Positions 14,170 through 26,474 of a stretch of DNA of 64,000 nucleotides are shown piece by piece. Location of the stretch: NCBI GenBank assembly GCA_035222895.1, contig JAVYIG010006390.1, positions 54,791 to 118,790 of the forward strand. Direction: 5' to 3'. Within the stretch, counting starts at the first letter, position 1; every line of letters begins with the position of its first letter. The position numbers and the translations under genes are program-made. The notes under the pieces are model-generated. The model saw only the letters and a list, made by a program, of their open reading frames with translations, did not search any database and was not told the origin of the DNA. Source of the stretch: Strongylocentrotus droebachiensis. Its lineage: Eukaryota > Echinodermata > Echinoidea > Camarodonta > Strongylocentrotidae.

Positions 14170-14282
14170 TTATGTAATAGTCTGTGTTTGTGCAAATGTG
14201 TACACATGTGTGTAATGTAGGTGTATACAAAGGATATGTGTGGGGATGTTTACAGAAGAAATCCCGCAATAATTTATATTCT

Positions 14283-15018
14283 TTAAAGGGCCCATGACAT
14301 CGAAATACAAGCGTATTCCTGTTGGTGTGTAGTCCTGCATACATCTCCTATTTTGATATGTAAACTTCTGAATTTGTTTCATAGATTTTTAAATATTTTT
14401 TTTAATATTTGTTTTTCAAACTTGCTAAGCTCCATCCCCAAAACCTCCAGATCTCATTCCCCTTGTGACATCATCTGTCAGTCATCAATGAGCTAACTTG
14501 AGAAAGTGACATGTAACTTTGACAAAGTTGACCACCTGTTACAATACCACAAACAATAGCAACATATAAGTTGCTATGTCAGACATGTCAGACTAAACTA
14601 ATATTCTAGAATAGACAATGGTATGTTATTTCCCCCAGCTTAGCACACGTTCATCATATAATTACATGCTTCCATACATAATATGTACAATACATCATCA
14701 TTGCCTTTGTATTCCTGGTGATGCTACAGCATGTCTGACATAGTAACTTGTATGTTGCTATTGTATTACGTATTGTAACAGGTGGTCGACTTCGGCAAAG
14801 ATACATACCACTTTCTCAAGTTACCTCATTGATGACTGACAAATGATGTCACAATGGGAATGAGATCTGGAGGTTTTTGGGGTGGAGCTTATCAAGTATG
14901 AAAAACAAATATTTAAAAAAATATTTGAAAATCTATGAAACAAATTCAAAAGTTTACATATCAAATTGTGAGATGTATGCAGGACTGCACTTGTATTTCG
15001 ATTTCATGGGCCCTTTAT
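14283..15018. mobile_element. Large TTAA hairpin element (about 735 bp)
   Basis: Ends TTAAAGGGCCCATGACATCG and CGATTTCATGGGCCCTTTAT; the second TTAA has decayed to TTAT. Arms of roughly 300 bp pair almost throughout (CCAGATCTCATTCCC, TGTCAGTCATCAATGAG and inverses). Confidence 0.8.
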
Positions 15019-15079
15019 GAAGATATTTACATTCATATCTTTCTTTTTTTATTTCTCACTTCAGACCTAACCCAATTTT

Positions 15080-15383
15080 CTCTTCGTTTTTTTCTCTGTC
15101 TCTCTCTCTTTCTCTCTATCTCTCTCTATCTATTTAATTACATTTCTACGTGACCACCGTTTTCTCTCCCTCTCCCATTCTCTCTCGTTCTCTCCCTCTC
15201 TCTCTCTATCTCTCTCTCTCCCTCTCTCCCTCTTTCTCTCTCACTCTATTTCTCTCTCTCCTTTTCTCTTTTTCTTTTCTTTCTCTCTCTTTCTTTTTCT
15301 TTTTCTCTCTTTTCCTTTTCCTTTCTCTCGCTTTCTCTCCCTATTCCTCTCTTTCTCTCTTTCTATCTCTCTCTCTCCCTATT

Positions 15384-15426
<43 letters not shown>

Positions 15427-15452
15427 ATCCATTTTTCTCTCTCTTTCTCTGT
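15080..15452 (+). repeat. CT microsatellite, about 370 bp
   Basis: TCTC repeats with interruptions, adjoining the large TTAA hairpin. From 15460 to 16570 nothing convincing is seen. Confidence 0.9.
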
Positions 15453-16571
15453 ACAGCGAAGTATCTTTTAAACAATGCAGTCGCCCTCATGTGCTGCAAA
15501 GAGTGTGGTTAGGCTTTTGGAAAATTCGTCTTAAATAGACCTTTTATGCACGGTATCAAAATGGCGACTAACATCGTAAGGAACAGGCATTTTGCCCTTC
15601 AAAATTATCCATTTAATGAATAGAATAATTCGAAATGGGGTGGATTCATAGCTTCCCCCTTTTCAAGCAAAAAATAAACAAACATACAGCGTTTTGATAC
15701 ACGAGTACTTAAGGGTTTTTCTTGAACTTTCTCACAAAAAACACGTTTCAAAACGCCCAAAATAGACCGGTTACTAACATATTCAAATTAATGTATGGAT
15801 GTTTCTTTCCTTGGGACCTACAAAGTGACGAGTTATTCCATTTATCTGTCATTAATGAATGAAATACAAAACTTAAAAATCCAGCCTACAATTTTTTTTT
15901 TTGACATGTCGAGCAAGCCTCAGGTTGTCAAGGAAACACCTTCGTTAGTAAACCGGTCTATTATGGGTGTCAAAACACGGTTTATACAGAGGCAGTGATT
16001 CTAGGGAGCCCTAAACGCACCATCGTATGTAATATTGTTATGTATGTGATAGCCCAGAAGGGACATCGCGGATTTTACGAAAAGATTATGCGACTTGACG
16101 CATATTTTGTCGCGAAATTCATTTGTCCTTGTTTAAGCGGTAACCGAAGGATGAAGCTGATTTTCACACACAAAGTCGGAGCCCATTCAAAGTCCACCAA
16201 TGTGTGGAATTGCCAATTGCTATACCTATACTATTTATATGCAATATATGCTATGTGTCTTGTGTATCAGCGCAGCGATCGCTACCAATTCAAATGGGCA
16301 ATTAAACCTGACCGTTCAAAGTCCATATTCTCTTTTCTTCCGGAAACTACATTCTAAATCACTTGTGGAATTTCTATAACGCACACCAAAGGAAAACCTA
16401 CTCGGGCAAAGTCTGATTATCAGTACACCAGTGACATTTACACGAGATAGCTAGTTATTAGTCGCCAGAGCTTCAAAGGAAACGGGATCGAATACCTCAA
16501 AAGTGGAAATCGAAACAGATCTACATACATACCCTCGCCTCAGCAGTGGAAACATTTGTAGGCCTTATATC

Positions 16572-16770
16572 ATGTCTGGTTTAACCATTTTGTTTGATAA
16601 TCAGGACCGATATCAAGATGTTTATTGCAATGGTTTCTCTCGGATCGCCATGAAAGAGGTCGTTCTCAAAGAAGTGTCTCAATATTTTGACGACAACGTG
16701 ATGAAGAAAATGACCCACGCATTTCCAGCAGACGATCAATTTAATCTTCTTGGTGTTGGTGTAGGTGAAG
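16572..16770 (+). CDS. HNMT-like exon 1
   Basis: Codes residues 1-66 plus one base: the N-terminal helical lid and the SAM glycine loop. The donor gtacgt follows GGTGAAG directly. The frame also reads from an ATG at 16503, but homology starts at the ATG at 16572. Confidence 0.85.
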
Positions 16771-18934
16771 GTACGTTCCCCTTTTCATTTGCCTTTTCCT
16801 TTTTTCGGTTCCATTAAAGGCACACTGTCCTACTTGTAGCTACTTGCTCCCTCTATATAGAACACTTCCCCAGTCCCCCATGATCCTCTTTTTCTTATGT
16901 TAAATGAGAGCTGAGTTAATGAGATAGCTACCTGTCACAGTGACCTCGCTGGCTCGCTTGGTGGTCTTATCACTTCTGGCTGAAGTAGTAAAGCCTGCCT
17001 TTAAAGGTAATACAAGATTTCGGTATGGGGTCATGAATTTGGTTCAAATGAACATAGTGGAAGCAAATGCGATCCTTAAATATTCAGTGATCATTGTCGC
17101 GGTTGAAATCGAGTCTAAAGTTATGAAATTGTAAATAATAAACTCTGTATGTTGAATAGCTCCCTCTCAGTGTCAAGATATTAATTAAGCCATAAAACAA
17201 TGTTTCTTGACCTAAATCGACCGATTGGCTATTCCCGCTTGGAAATTATATATCACAACTAAATATTCCGAGATTTTCATGGTCGCAGCTACCTTTGTAT
17301 GGCCGTAAGCTCTATTTGAAATTTATCAAAATTAACCGGGAGCACCGGTAAATTTTGCTATTCAATTTTTCTCGAAAGCAGAAGTGTTTTACGGGCTAAC
17401 TTTTCTAGTGCTTATATTACAATCAACAGGGGCATCCAAATATTTTTAAATTGTAAAGAATCACTATCCAGCCAATTTTCAAATTTCCCAAAACTTTGTA
17501 TTACTTTTAATAATATGCGATGGATGTGAAGAAAAATATACAACAGACATAAAGTCTATGTCGTATCCAATTAAAATTGACTGATTTATATTCCCTTTTC
17601 TTCTGCAAAAATGCGGCAACTCAATCAGTTTAATAATATGAGAGCTCTTCGTAATTTCACCCATCCTTTACAGGTCATCATGAACTTCACTTTCTAAAGA
17701 GTCTTGGATCTCACTTCACGTCAATAAGAAATGTAGCTGTAGAGCCAAATCAAAGCTTATTCGAAACATTCAAAACGAACGCAGCTGCATGGAGTTCTGA
17801 TGATAAATCCAATCATGATTCCCGGTCGTTCACTGGTCCTCTCTCGCAGTTCTTTTCTGAAAGTCCTTTGGCGAAGTGCAAGTACAACCTAATCAGTGCT
17901 ATACACTCGATGTATCATACTGGTGACCTTGAGACGACCTTCACCAGGCTGATGTCAATGCTAAAAGACAATGGCATCATGATCATTGTATTGTCAGGTA
18001 GGCGCCATCATTCAACGAATCAATAAGAAAAAGAAATACAAAATTGTGATTGCGCCCATACAACACAAGAGAGGACAGACGAAAATACCTAGTGTGACAA
18101 TTGCCAAATCGTGTTGTTTTAAATTCCAATCATCGAATTAGCAATCCTTATCAAGTATTTAAATTTTCTCACCAATGTTAAAGGAACGAACGGTTACGAT
18201 TTCCAATAAGAGGTGAAATTGCCCAGAAAAGTTGATATCGTTGGTTCACACCATAACAATTAAACGGTTATGCTGTATCAAGAAGATGATGATTACAAGA
18301 ACTTTCGAACAAAATCAACTTATTGCACTTTCGATAGCCTTGTACATCCCAAATTAAATTTTGCAATCATGAGAATGGCGTATTACGTAGTCCCAATATA
18401 ATTTCCCTGGGATATATATAGTAGGATTTATTGAATTTCCCTTCAATTACTTTCTCGAAAATCTTTTCGATTTCGTTACAACTTTCTCAATTGAATACCT
18501 CAACCAGTAATTTTTTTTCTTTCATGAATATTTTGGATCTCATTCCAGTTTTGTTTTCTTGACGTATTGGTTCCATTTCAGAATGCAAACTGATGAAAGA
18601 AACCTTCCTTCAGAATACATGGCTCCCGTTAAGTTCCCGCATAACCAGAGAATCATTTACTGAAGGAATAAGCAAGGTGTCCGAGCAAAAAGGATATACC
18701 GTTAGTACAAGGAAGCTGGATTTAATGTTCGATCTCACGGATCTATTTGATGAGGAGTCGGAACTAGGGGACAGACTGGCTGATTTCATAACGTGTACAC
18801 CGTACTTGCGGAAAACAGCATCGGCTGAACAGCTGGACGCACTGATGTCGTTTTGGCGGTCGTTATGCTCACAGGATGAAGATGGACGCATGCGCACGTT
18901 GTCAGACGAATATATCATGGTCATATCAAAGTAA
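16572..18934 (+). CDS. Histamine N-methyltransferase-like SAM-dependent methyltransferase, 3 exons, complete
   Basis: Exons 16572-16770, 17674-17997 and 18582-18934 join in phase 1 to give 876 nt, 291 residues plus stop; human HNMT is 292. Donors are gtacgt and gtaggc, acceptors ttacag and tttcag. Residues 61-67 (GVGVGEG) are the glycine-rich SAM loop, and VEP at 89-91 supplies the acidic residue after strand 2. The segment YNLISAIHSMYH followed by IMIIVLS matches the HNMT core around WDFIHMIQMLYY and MLIIVVS. The last exon ends LSDEYIMVISK, like the HNMT C-terminus. HNMT methylates histamine in the cytosol; no signal peptide is seen here. By eye, the histamine-binding Glu28 and Asn283 of human HNMT are not conserved (Met27, Leu), so the substrate is uncertain. 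The start is the ATG just before SGLTILF; the frame stays open 23 codons further up. No canonical polyA signal was seen nearby. Confidence 0.88.
16815..17004. mobile_element. TTAA-bounded non-autonomous element in HNMT-like intron 1
   Basis: About 190 bp between two TTAA tetranucleotides with ends TTAAAGGCACAC and CTGCCTTTAA. The interior matches, in reverse orientation, the stretch 63431-63624, which is also TTAA-bounded. Two copies with the same ends support a mobile, piggyBac-type MITE. It lies just after the exon 1 donor. Confidence 0.7.
17674..17997 (+). CDS. HNMT-like exon 2
   Basis: Missed by ATG-to-stop ORF calling because it has no suitable start. It opens with the acceptor ccatcctttacag and reads HHELHFLKSLGS, then NVAVEPNQ, then a long helix-strand core ending in IMIIVLS before gtaggc. 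It contains most of the Rossmann-fold core. Confidence 0.87.
18582..18934 (+). CDS. HNMT-like exon 3 (C-terminal)
   Basis: The acceptor ttccatttcag is followed by an open frame to TAA at 18932-18934. It holds the C-terminal substrate lid. The motif DFITCTP and the closing LSDEYIMVISK parallel HNMT's DFLTETC and LSFIVIEA. Confidence 0.87.
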
Positions 18935-19059
18935 ACGATATATAGCATAAACATCAAAATTCTTGAAAAAAAACATTCAAGAAAAAGACGATTCGTTCAT
19001 TATTCATGATAATTCTATTATACATGAACAAAATATTTCTTCTCTCTGTCGCTCTAAAC

Positions 19060-19515
19060 CCACAAATAACCTTAGTTTGACCATTGACCTACTTACCAAA
19101 GATCTAATCAGTTTGTTTCTAATTATGATACATACTATAACCAAGTTTAAACCCCATTTTTTCTGTGTTCTTGAGATATCGCAATAGCAAGGCTAAAATC
19201 TGCAATTTCAAAAATTGATCTCTGTGACCTTTCACCTTTGACATTTGTAAGTTACCCATGGTATTTTTAGATCATCTTCCTATGGTGATACTATATCACC
19301 AAGTTTGAGCCTCATATCTCTAATGGTTCTAGATATTTTTTGATAACGAGGCTAATGGCTGGAATTTCAGAATTTAACATCTGTAAACTATGACCTTTGA
19401 CCTACTAATTCAAAATCTAATCAGACCGTCTCCATATGGTAATACACATTATCAACAAATTTGAGCCTCATATTTATATTGGTTCCTGAGATATCACGAT
19501 AACTAGAAAGCGGAC
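19060..19515 (+). repeat. Imperfect tandem repeat with TGACCTTTGACCT words
   Basis: Three diverged units of roughly 120-150 bp, each with ATCTAATCAG or similar, AAGTTTGAGCCTCATAT, a GAGATATC word and GATAACGAGGCTAA. Begins about 130 bp after the HNMT-like stop codon, so may overlap its 3' UTR. Confidence 0.7.
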
Positions 19516-19539
19516 GGGCGGGCAATCTTGACCTACCTT

Positions 19540-20640
19540 GACCTAAGTTTTCCACACCATCTGGGAGATGTGTGATGGCTTCTGCGTCATGACCTCCAGC
19601 CAGATCTTCCTATCTCTGGTAACTTCTGTTAGGGATCCTAGAAAAATGGTAACACAATCAGCCTTTACACAATCTAACCATTTCTTGGCTGGTCTGCCCC
19701 GGGGTCTATCACCATGAATATTAGAAGTCAGGAGTATCTTTGGGTAGCGTGATTGTCTCATCCTGTTAATCGCAACCGATTTTGGGCTATTCTGTCCGGA
19801 ATGGTTCCATCGAGTCCTAAGTCTCCCGAATTGTTGTATTTCGTATCTTATCTAGTCTGGTAACACCCAAGATTTTTCGTGGCAGATCATTTCAAAGATA
19901 ATAGGAGCCTGTTCTCAAACATCTTCCATTTGCAGTGTCCGTATTTCTGATAATGGATAAGGATGGATAGGATTGGTACCCTATAGTTCAAGCTTTGTAA
20001 CACCGCTAAGTATTCTTGCTGTCAATATGCTGTGAAGATTTTGAACAGCAGCCAGGGCTTTTCCAATCCTATTCTTTGAGTCCACTAGACATTTTCCTGA
20101 TTGAGTGTTAGTACCTCCCAGGTAAACAAATGTTTCCACCTGTAGCAGTTAGGTTCCACCTATGCTGATGTTAAAGTCTTCCTGCTGGTTGCTGGTGGCC
20201 TGGACCTCTGTCTTGGCAATATTGATTTTGAGGCCAAATTTCGAGTTCCACTGGTACATGCACACAATCTACAATGGACTGGAGATCTATCTCGTTGCGT
20301 GCTAGAAGAACTATGTCGTCAGCGAAGCGGAGGTTGTTGATCAGATGGCCTTTGATGTTTGTCCCAATAGGGGTGTAATAGGTGGCATGTAAAATAACCA
20401 TTTTTAGGATGATGTTGAATAGCTGTGGTGATGATACACAGCCCTGACGTACACCCGCAATTTTTGGAAACCAGTCTGTAAGTTCTCCATTGACCCTGAC
20501 TGCGCTAGATGAGATCTTGTATAATGCTTTTAGGAGACTAGAGGATAAACTCATGACAATTGACAATTTGTCATGAATCATTTTCTTTAAGCTTACCATT
20601 ATATGCATCTGGCTCGAATTTTGCTTAGGTATTTGGTACT
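19540..20640 (-). mobile_element. Degenerate LINE: reverse transcriptase and C-terminal tail
   Basis: Minus strand. 20608-20240 reads WFPKIAGVRQGCVSSPQLFN and NNLRFADDIVLLARNE (the RT active site FADD). A frameshift follows, then KINIAKTEVQA and VETFVYLGG in another frame with stops, and finally GDRPRGRPAKKWLDCVKADC, the basic tail typical of RTE/Jockey-like LINEs. Clade not settled. Confidence 0.82.
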
Positions 20641-20817
20641 GGATGATTAAAAGGGTAACAGTGAACTTGTGTCATATTGATTCTAGTCTTATTCATTTGA
20701 ATTATGTTTTTTTTATTCTGACTGTTTTCAAGACAATATCTTTTTGTCGATCATAGTTGATGTAGTTTGATATCTCATGGTAATTTTGAGGGAAAGCAAT
20801 CCAAACAAGGACTCATG

Positions 20818-21640
20818 ATAAATTCCCCTCGGTTGATTCGTTTGTTCGTATTATTTGGCGAGGAGAGATAGAAGTGAACGGTCTCACGCTTAACGATGTT
20901 GTTTATTCTCATTTGTTCATCGTCTCTACGATGCTCTTTGAATAAAAAAAAACGGCTTTTATTGTTAGGCTTCCTGGCAGAAATTTTGATTGTTGTTAAG
21001 ACTTTTTTGGTTGCACTCTGTAGATTATGATGATGTGTTTTTTATGTTATTGAAAACAAGATCAAACACATGATGGAAATATACTGAGTGCATGCCAATA
21101 AGTTATTTACAACAATAAACAAAAATGAGGTGCTATTCGGTTTGGCGTACACATGGCAATCACATGGTAGATAAATGATCATCAGTACCGGGTCTAATAA
21201 ATTAGAGAGAAGTGAATTTGAACCCGGGCCATAGGCTCCCCCTCTCTCTCTCTCTTTCTCTCTCTCTATTGTCATTGCCCTTCCTTTCCCCCGCTTATTT
21301 CCTTTTTGCCACGGAGTATGTACATGTAATTAATGTGCATGTGCAGGCGCGTACGCAGGGGGGGGGGGGTTGGGGGTTAACCCCCCCCCCCCACCCCTCA
21401 ATTTTGTTGGGGGTGTGCTGAGTAGAAGAAAACAAATCGTTTAACAGTTGATTCCCCTCGGTTGATTCTTTCGTTCGGATTATTTGGCGGGGAGAGATAG
21501 AAGTGAACAGTCTCATGCTTAACGACGTTGTATTATTATTCTTATTTGTTCATCGTCTCTACGATGCTCTTTGAATCAAAAACAGGTTTTATTGTTAGGC
21601 TTCCTGTAAAAAAATTCAATTGTTGTTAAGACATTTATCT
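20818..21640 (+). repeat. Direct duplication of about 190 bp
   Basis: 20818-21010 and 21446-21635 share TTCCCCTCGGTTGATTC, GGAGAGATAGAAGTGAAC and CGTCTCTACGATGCTCTTTG, about 628 bp apart, with clear divergence. Between them lie a CT tract and a G/C palindrome (21360-21393). Confidence 0.8.
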
Positions 21641-23150
21641 TTTGCCAGTGTACACGTATGTGTCGAATGATCTTAATACATGTTCAAAATATTTTTGCTA
21701 TACGTCTGTGTACCTGTATGTGTCAAATGTTTAATATACATATTTTTAATTTGATTATTTTGTATACAGGTCTGTATAAACGTATAAAGTTCATCATATT
21801 TCTCTTAATTTACTATAACCTTCTCTTTCTCGTCATTTTAATTTATGTTATCCATGAATTGACTTCACATCTTATCGTTTAAATAAAAAATGAGTATTAC
21901 AGTTTGTATCATGCATTAAGTTCCGTTGATTATCATTTTGTTCATTTGATCTTGCATTAGGTCACGTACGATGATTGTGTAGCATTCAAATTCATTCCAC
22001 TTTTCATCCGGAATGATACTCGTTAAATGGCCTAACAAATAATTATTACACTGTACTTCTGGAATCTCATTTCAACAAATTCAGTTCTAATTAATTCCAT
22101 TTCCAAATCAATAAAAACCAGCAAAAATGCACATGAATATCTTAAACAGAAAAATCGAAATCATACCATCAGCCAAATGAAAAATAAAAAACATAAAAAA
22201 GGCAAATAAACAGAAAAAGACAACGACCAATATTTTTGTGATTGATTGAAAAGGTTTTATTATAATTGCACTTCGCAGCCAAATGTTTGAATTATGAACA
22301 ATGTTATCCTAAAATCGCAACTCATACACACAAGCACGCCCCCACACATCTCTACGCGCACCTTACTAATTTGAAACGACTAGTATGTGATGGCGTCCTA
22401 ACGACTAAGCTATCATACAGGCAAGATTTACAGTAATAACTAAATTACTCTTACCAATCTTTTCAATTTTTGAGTATGTGAAAGATTGATTTGTCCCGAC
22501 TTATGTTTCTTGATAATTTAACATTTTTAGAAGTTAAGTCTAAAACTATTCGACAAAGGCCATAATTCAACCAGTCCGCATTCCATTCTTGAGTCACAAA
22601 AATCAAAAGTAACATAAAATTTACAAGAGAGGTTAATTATTTAGTTGTTAAATGCATATATTCTACTTGGTCTGATCTGGGTTTTCTTTCGTTGAGAACA
22701 AATATTTTCCCATTGTAAGTTTATTTTGAACAAAAGCAAAATGGGACTATACCTGAGCTATATATATTTTTTGTTATTTTATTTACAGCTTGCAATACAT
22801 ACTTTAACAACACTACAACCAACATGTTATAACTACTCAAATATTGTATACATTTATACTAACAGCGTGAATTTTGAAATTGTTTGATTCATATATTGAT
22901 AGTGTATAAGGGATTGCGAAGATGAACTCGCCGTAAACAAAACACAAAATATGAAAGGTTGGAAACATTAGAAGCCCACAAATGGAATATAACCCTTCAC
23001 GATTCATCTGCAGATAACCACATATTGATATAAGGCACGATCGCAAAGACTTTCGAAAAATCAGCCAGGGTTAATCTCACTAACGTTTTCCATCACCCTC
23101 CAAAATGAGCGAACAATACAATGACGTATCACGTGATCTTAACATGATTT

Positions 23151-23562
23151 CTATAGAGTACCGAAGCTGTGACATCATACAAATCTATTTTTTGGAATTT
23201 CTCAATTCTGTCTTCATTTTCCGAAAGAGCATCACATATTATGTCCACCTGTCGAAAACCAATTGAATATGTTAAGTATTGGCTGAGATATGCCCATCTG
23301 AATAAAAAGATTGCCTATGGGAACTCAGTGTTATTTGCTCTGGCTCCTAATGGTTAGGAGCCAGAGCAAATATCACTGAGTTCTTATGGGGAGTATATTT
23401 ATTCAGATGGTCATATCTCAGCCAATACTTAACATATTCAATTGGTTTTCGACATTTGGACATAATAGTTAATGCTCTTTCGGAAAATGAAGAAAAAATT
23501 GAGAAATTCTAAAAATATATTTTTTTTTGATGACGTCACACTTCACCACTCTATGAGATTTA
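23151..23562. mobile_element. Near-perfect 410-bp hairpin
   Basis: Arms meet at GGCTCCTAATGGTTAGGAGC with almost no loop. Outer sequence CTATAGAGT pairs with ACTCTATGAG. Blocks such as ATATGTTAAGTATTGGCTGA recur inverted with few mismatches. Confidence 0.85.
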
Positions 23563-23759
23563 CAATAGGGTACTGAAATTGCCCTTGGGATTATTTTTCA
23601 AAATCCTCTGCCATCGCATTATGAATGGAATAACCTTTTTCTATTCAATGGAGTATATCATTTACAGAAACAATATATTCTCCACTGCGCATAATACCGA
23701 GTATCACATTGTAACCCCAGCTGGAGCTTAGCCGCCATAATAAGGCACTAAAGAAATCA

Positions 23760-23850
23760 AGGAATTCCTTCATATCGGGTTCCATTAAACGTCTCCTGGT
23801 GAAGAGTGGCAAATGCAGATCAATTTCTTGCCAAAAGATTATTTTTTTCT
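23760..23850 (-). mobile_element. SINE tail only
   Basis: Minus strand TTGGCAAGAAATTGATCTGC, CCACTCTTCACCAGG, matching the tail of the tRNA-derived SINEs. Abuts the 3' end of the 23.9-kb LINE. Confidence 0.55.
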
Positions 23851-23879
23851 TTCTCTTATCCTCAAGCGAGGTTTTTATT

Positions 23880-26300
23880 TCCATATTAGCAATACATATT
23901 TACATTAATAACTCAGTGATTGAGTGAAACAGAACATAGCTTAAAAAGTAAAGTATATTCAACAATTCTCCCAGCTTAGTATTATTTTCTTTGCTAACAC
24001 ATTCATATCTTAAAAATAATCTTAGCAACGACTTGAATTCAAAAAATAAAGTATGTGGGTAGTAAACAGAACCATTAACAATCTTCTTAACGTAACATTT
24101 ATAAATTGCATATTGCGCATAATTTAAAATCATATTTTTCAGAAGTGAATATTTCTTCTTCCCAATATCCTTACCTACAACTATTATCTTCTGGTCTGTC
24201 TGTATTTCTTTTTGGAATAGATTAAATATCCAATTACATATTATTTTCCAAAACATAGTGACATCCTTGCAATATAACTTAAAATGAAAAGTTGAGTCAA
24301 CTTGTCCACAAGAGTTGCATACATTATTATTAACAATTTGCCATTTATATAAGTTTTCTTTTGAGGCAATAAACCTATGAATCATCTTGAAATTTAATTG
24401 TTTAACTTTATTATTACGAATTTGCTTTAATTTAAATAAAAATACATCCTTCCAAACAAAGTCATCATCCAAATCTAAAAAGGAATTCCAAAAGTAAATG
24501 ATATTTGGTTCTCTTAACTGTTTACGTATTAACAAACGATAGTAATCTTTCACTTTCACAACAAAAACATTCACTTTATCCCGTTCCTATTTCTATAATA
24601 TTCGAAATATCACATTCTTGTTCAAAATCATAGCTTAATCTATCCAATCAACACTGTGGAAATGCTTTCTTTAATTTTGTATATTTAAAATAAAATAAGA
24701 GCTTTTGTGCTTTCACTTTTGTATTTAGTATTGTAGAGTCATTCCAAATACCATTTGTAATCAAATTATGAATTTTCAATAAACCGACCTCTTGCCATTC
24801 TCGATAAAACAATTTTTTTTTTTAAAGGTAATGTTACTATTTTTCCAAAATAATTTTGTTTTGAATATTTCTTATTTTAAACATATCAATGAATTTTAGT
24901 TCTGACCAAGTACAAAAAAGATCTACATAGAATTTTGGCAAATTATGTTTAAAGCATAATAAATTCATATCCTTTATGTTACAATTGAAATGTAAACAAA
25001 GTGGCAAACCCCCTATTTTATCGGACCAGTATCTAAACATATTTTTCCAATAAGAGCCATTATCATTAAAAAAAAACGAGTTATCCATGCCAAACGAAGT
25101 GAAGATATTTTACTAGCAATATCAATCATATTCAATCCACCATTTTCAATATCACTTATGTAACAGGTCAGAATTGAACTGTTTTATAGTGAAAAATATT
25201 TATCTATTTCTAATCAATATCTCCTCAGGAGGAAAGTAAGAAGTTTATATGTTTACAAATTGTGTACTTCAAAGAAGTATGACTCACACATATTCTGAGT
25301 AGAAGCTATCAATTTGGCCAAAACATGACAGATCCACAGCTATGAGAGAGTTAATGATGTATGGTCACTTGGTCAGTAACTCGACCCCCCCCCCTTCCAC
25401 CTGTAATAACATAGCCAAACAAACCCCAAATTGTAAACATCAGATAAGAACCCCAGACTTCCTGTCTCCCTCCCAATAACAAGACCCTTTCCCAGAACAG
25501 GTGGTACTGGTAGCTATATACCACCGTGAGAGTGTAACTGTTATAAAAGAAGGCAGAGGTATGTGTCAGATTCACTCCTGCACTGCACCCCCATCCATGG
25601 GGCAGGCAGGGAGGTCGACTCTGCAAGCTTTTGGAGTTACTCTGTAAATTAGGTATTGACAATCAAGAGTAAGAAGCGGGTACTATGAGAGGAAACAGTC
25701 CTCTAGGCCAGATTGCCAGGGCTTAGTTTATTTTTGCACCTGAAATAAAAACGAACCGCAACACAACGAATGGTGTGACGAGTATTTTCTTCCAGTTTCC
25801 GCGTGTGATCTGCGATGTTACACTTATAATTACATTACGTTTAATTTTATTTATTTTGAAGTTCCATAAGAAACACAATAATAGTCTGTTCAATATCTGT
25901 AAAACATGTTTTGGTACTGGTACAATACTTGCGGTATAAACAATTTGTGACGCCGCTGAAATTTTCAAAACAATTATTCTGCCATAAAAAGTAAGATCTC
26001 TCATTTTCCACATATTTAATACTTTTCGAATTTTATCTATTTTTACATTCCAGTCCAAATCTTGTAACAATTTCTTATTTTCGCCTACATATACTCCTAG
26101 ATATTTTACAGGTTGATCAGTATATATAATTGCATTATCATGAACAAAATTATCTTCAGTATTCAGTTTCATAACTTCTGTCTTATTCCAATTTATTTTC
26201 GGACCTGCATAGTCTCCAAAATCGTTAATTCCATTCACAATATGTTGTATATCATTAACAGATTTCACAGAAAAGACATATTTTGTCAAAAATCAATTAT
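23880..26300 (-). mobile_element. 5'-truncated LINE, reverse transcriptase 3' half, degenerate
   Basis: Minus strand. 26289-25828 reads YAGPKINWNKTEVM, VKYLGVYVG and LTFYGRIIVLK, then LLCFLWNFKINKIKR: the post-catalytic palm and thumb of an L1/Tx1-type reverse transcriptase. After an insertion it continues ENGGLNMIDIASKISS, LRLAWI, and at 24574-23900 ends with VCNSCGQVDSTFHFKLYC, a zf-RVT type zinc finger. Catalytic residues are missing (5' truncation); several stops and frameshifts around 24580-24840. Lies in the space between the two genes. Confidence 0.83.
25160..25821. mobile_element. 662-bp insertion in the LINE
   Basis: Splits the LINE between KIKRNVIIS and DIENGGL. Flanked by ACTTAT on both sides (CACTTAT counting a chance base), ends GTAACA and TGTTAC. 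No recognisable coding content. Confidence 0.72.
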
Positions 26301-26474
26301 TATCGATTAATAATTTCTATTGAAACATATGATAAGCCTATTTACAATGTTGCCTTTCATATACGTAGATACACTTTTTTTCAGGAAAGGAACAGTTTCT
26401 TTCCTATTCGAACCACCAACATACAAAGAAACATCTACTTATGGATTGTAAATGTTGATTTAAAAGTAAGAAAG

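Noticed and set aside
15995..16357. 120-residue open frame upstream of the HNMT-like gene
   Set aside because: No recognisable domain, no splice continuity with 16572-16770, and ordinary composition for random AT-rich sequence.
21360..21393. G/C palindrome with a central TTAA as a tenth TTAA element
   Set aside because: No body between the ends; a homopolymer palindrome, possibly a sequencing artefact.
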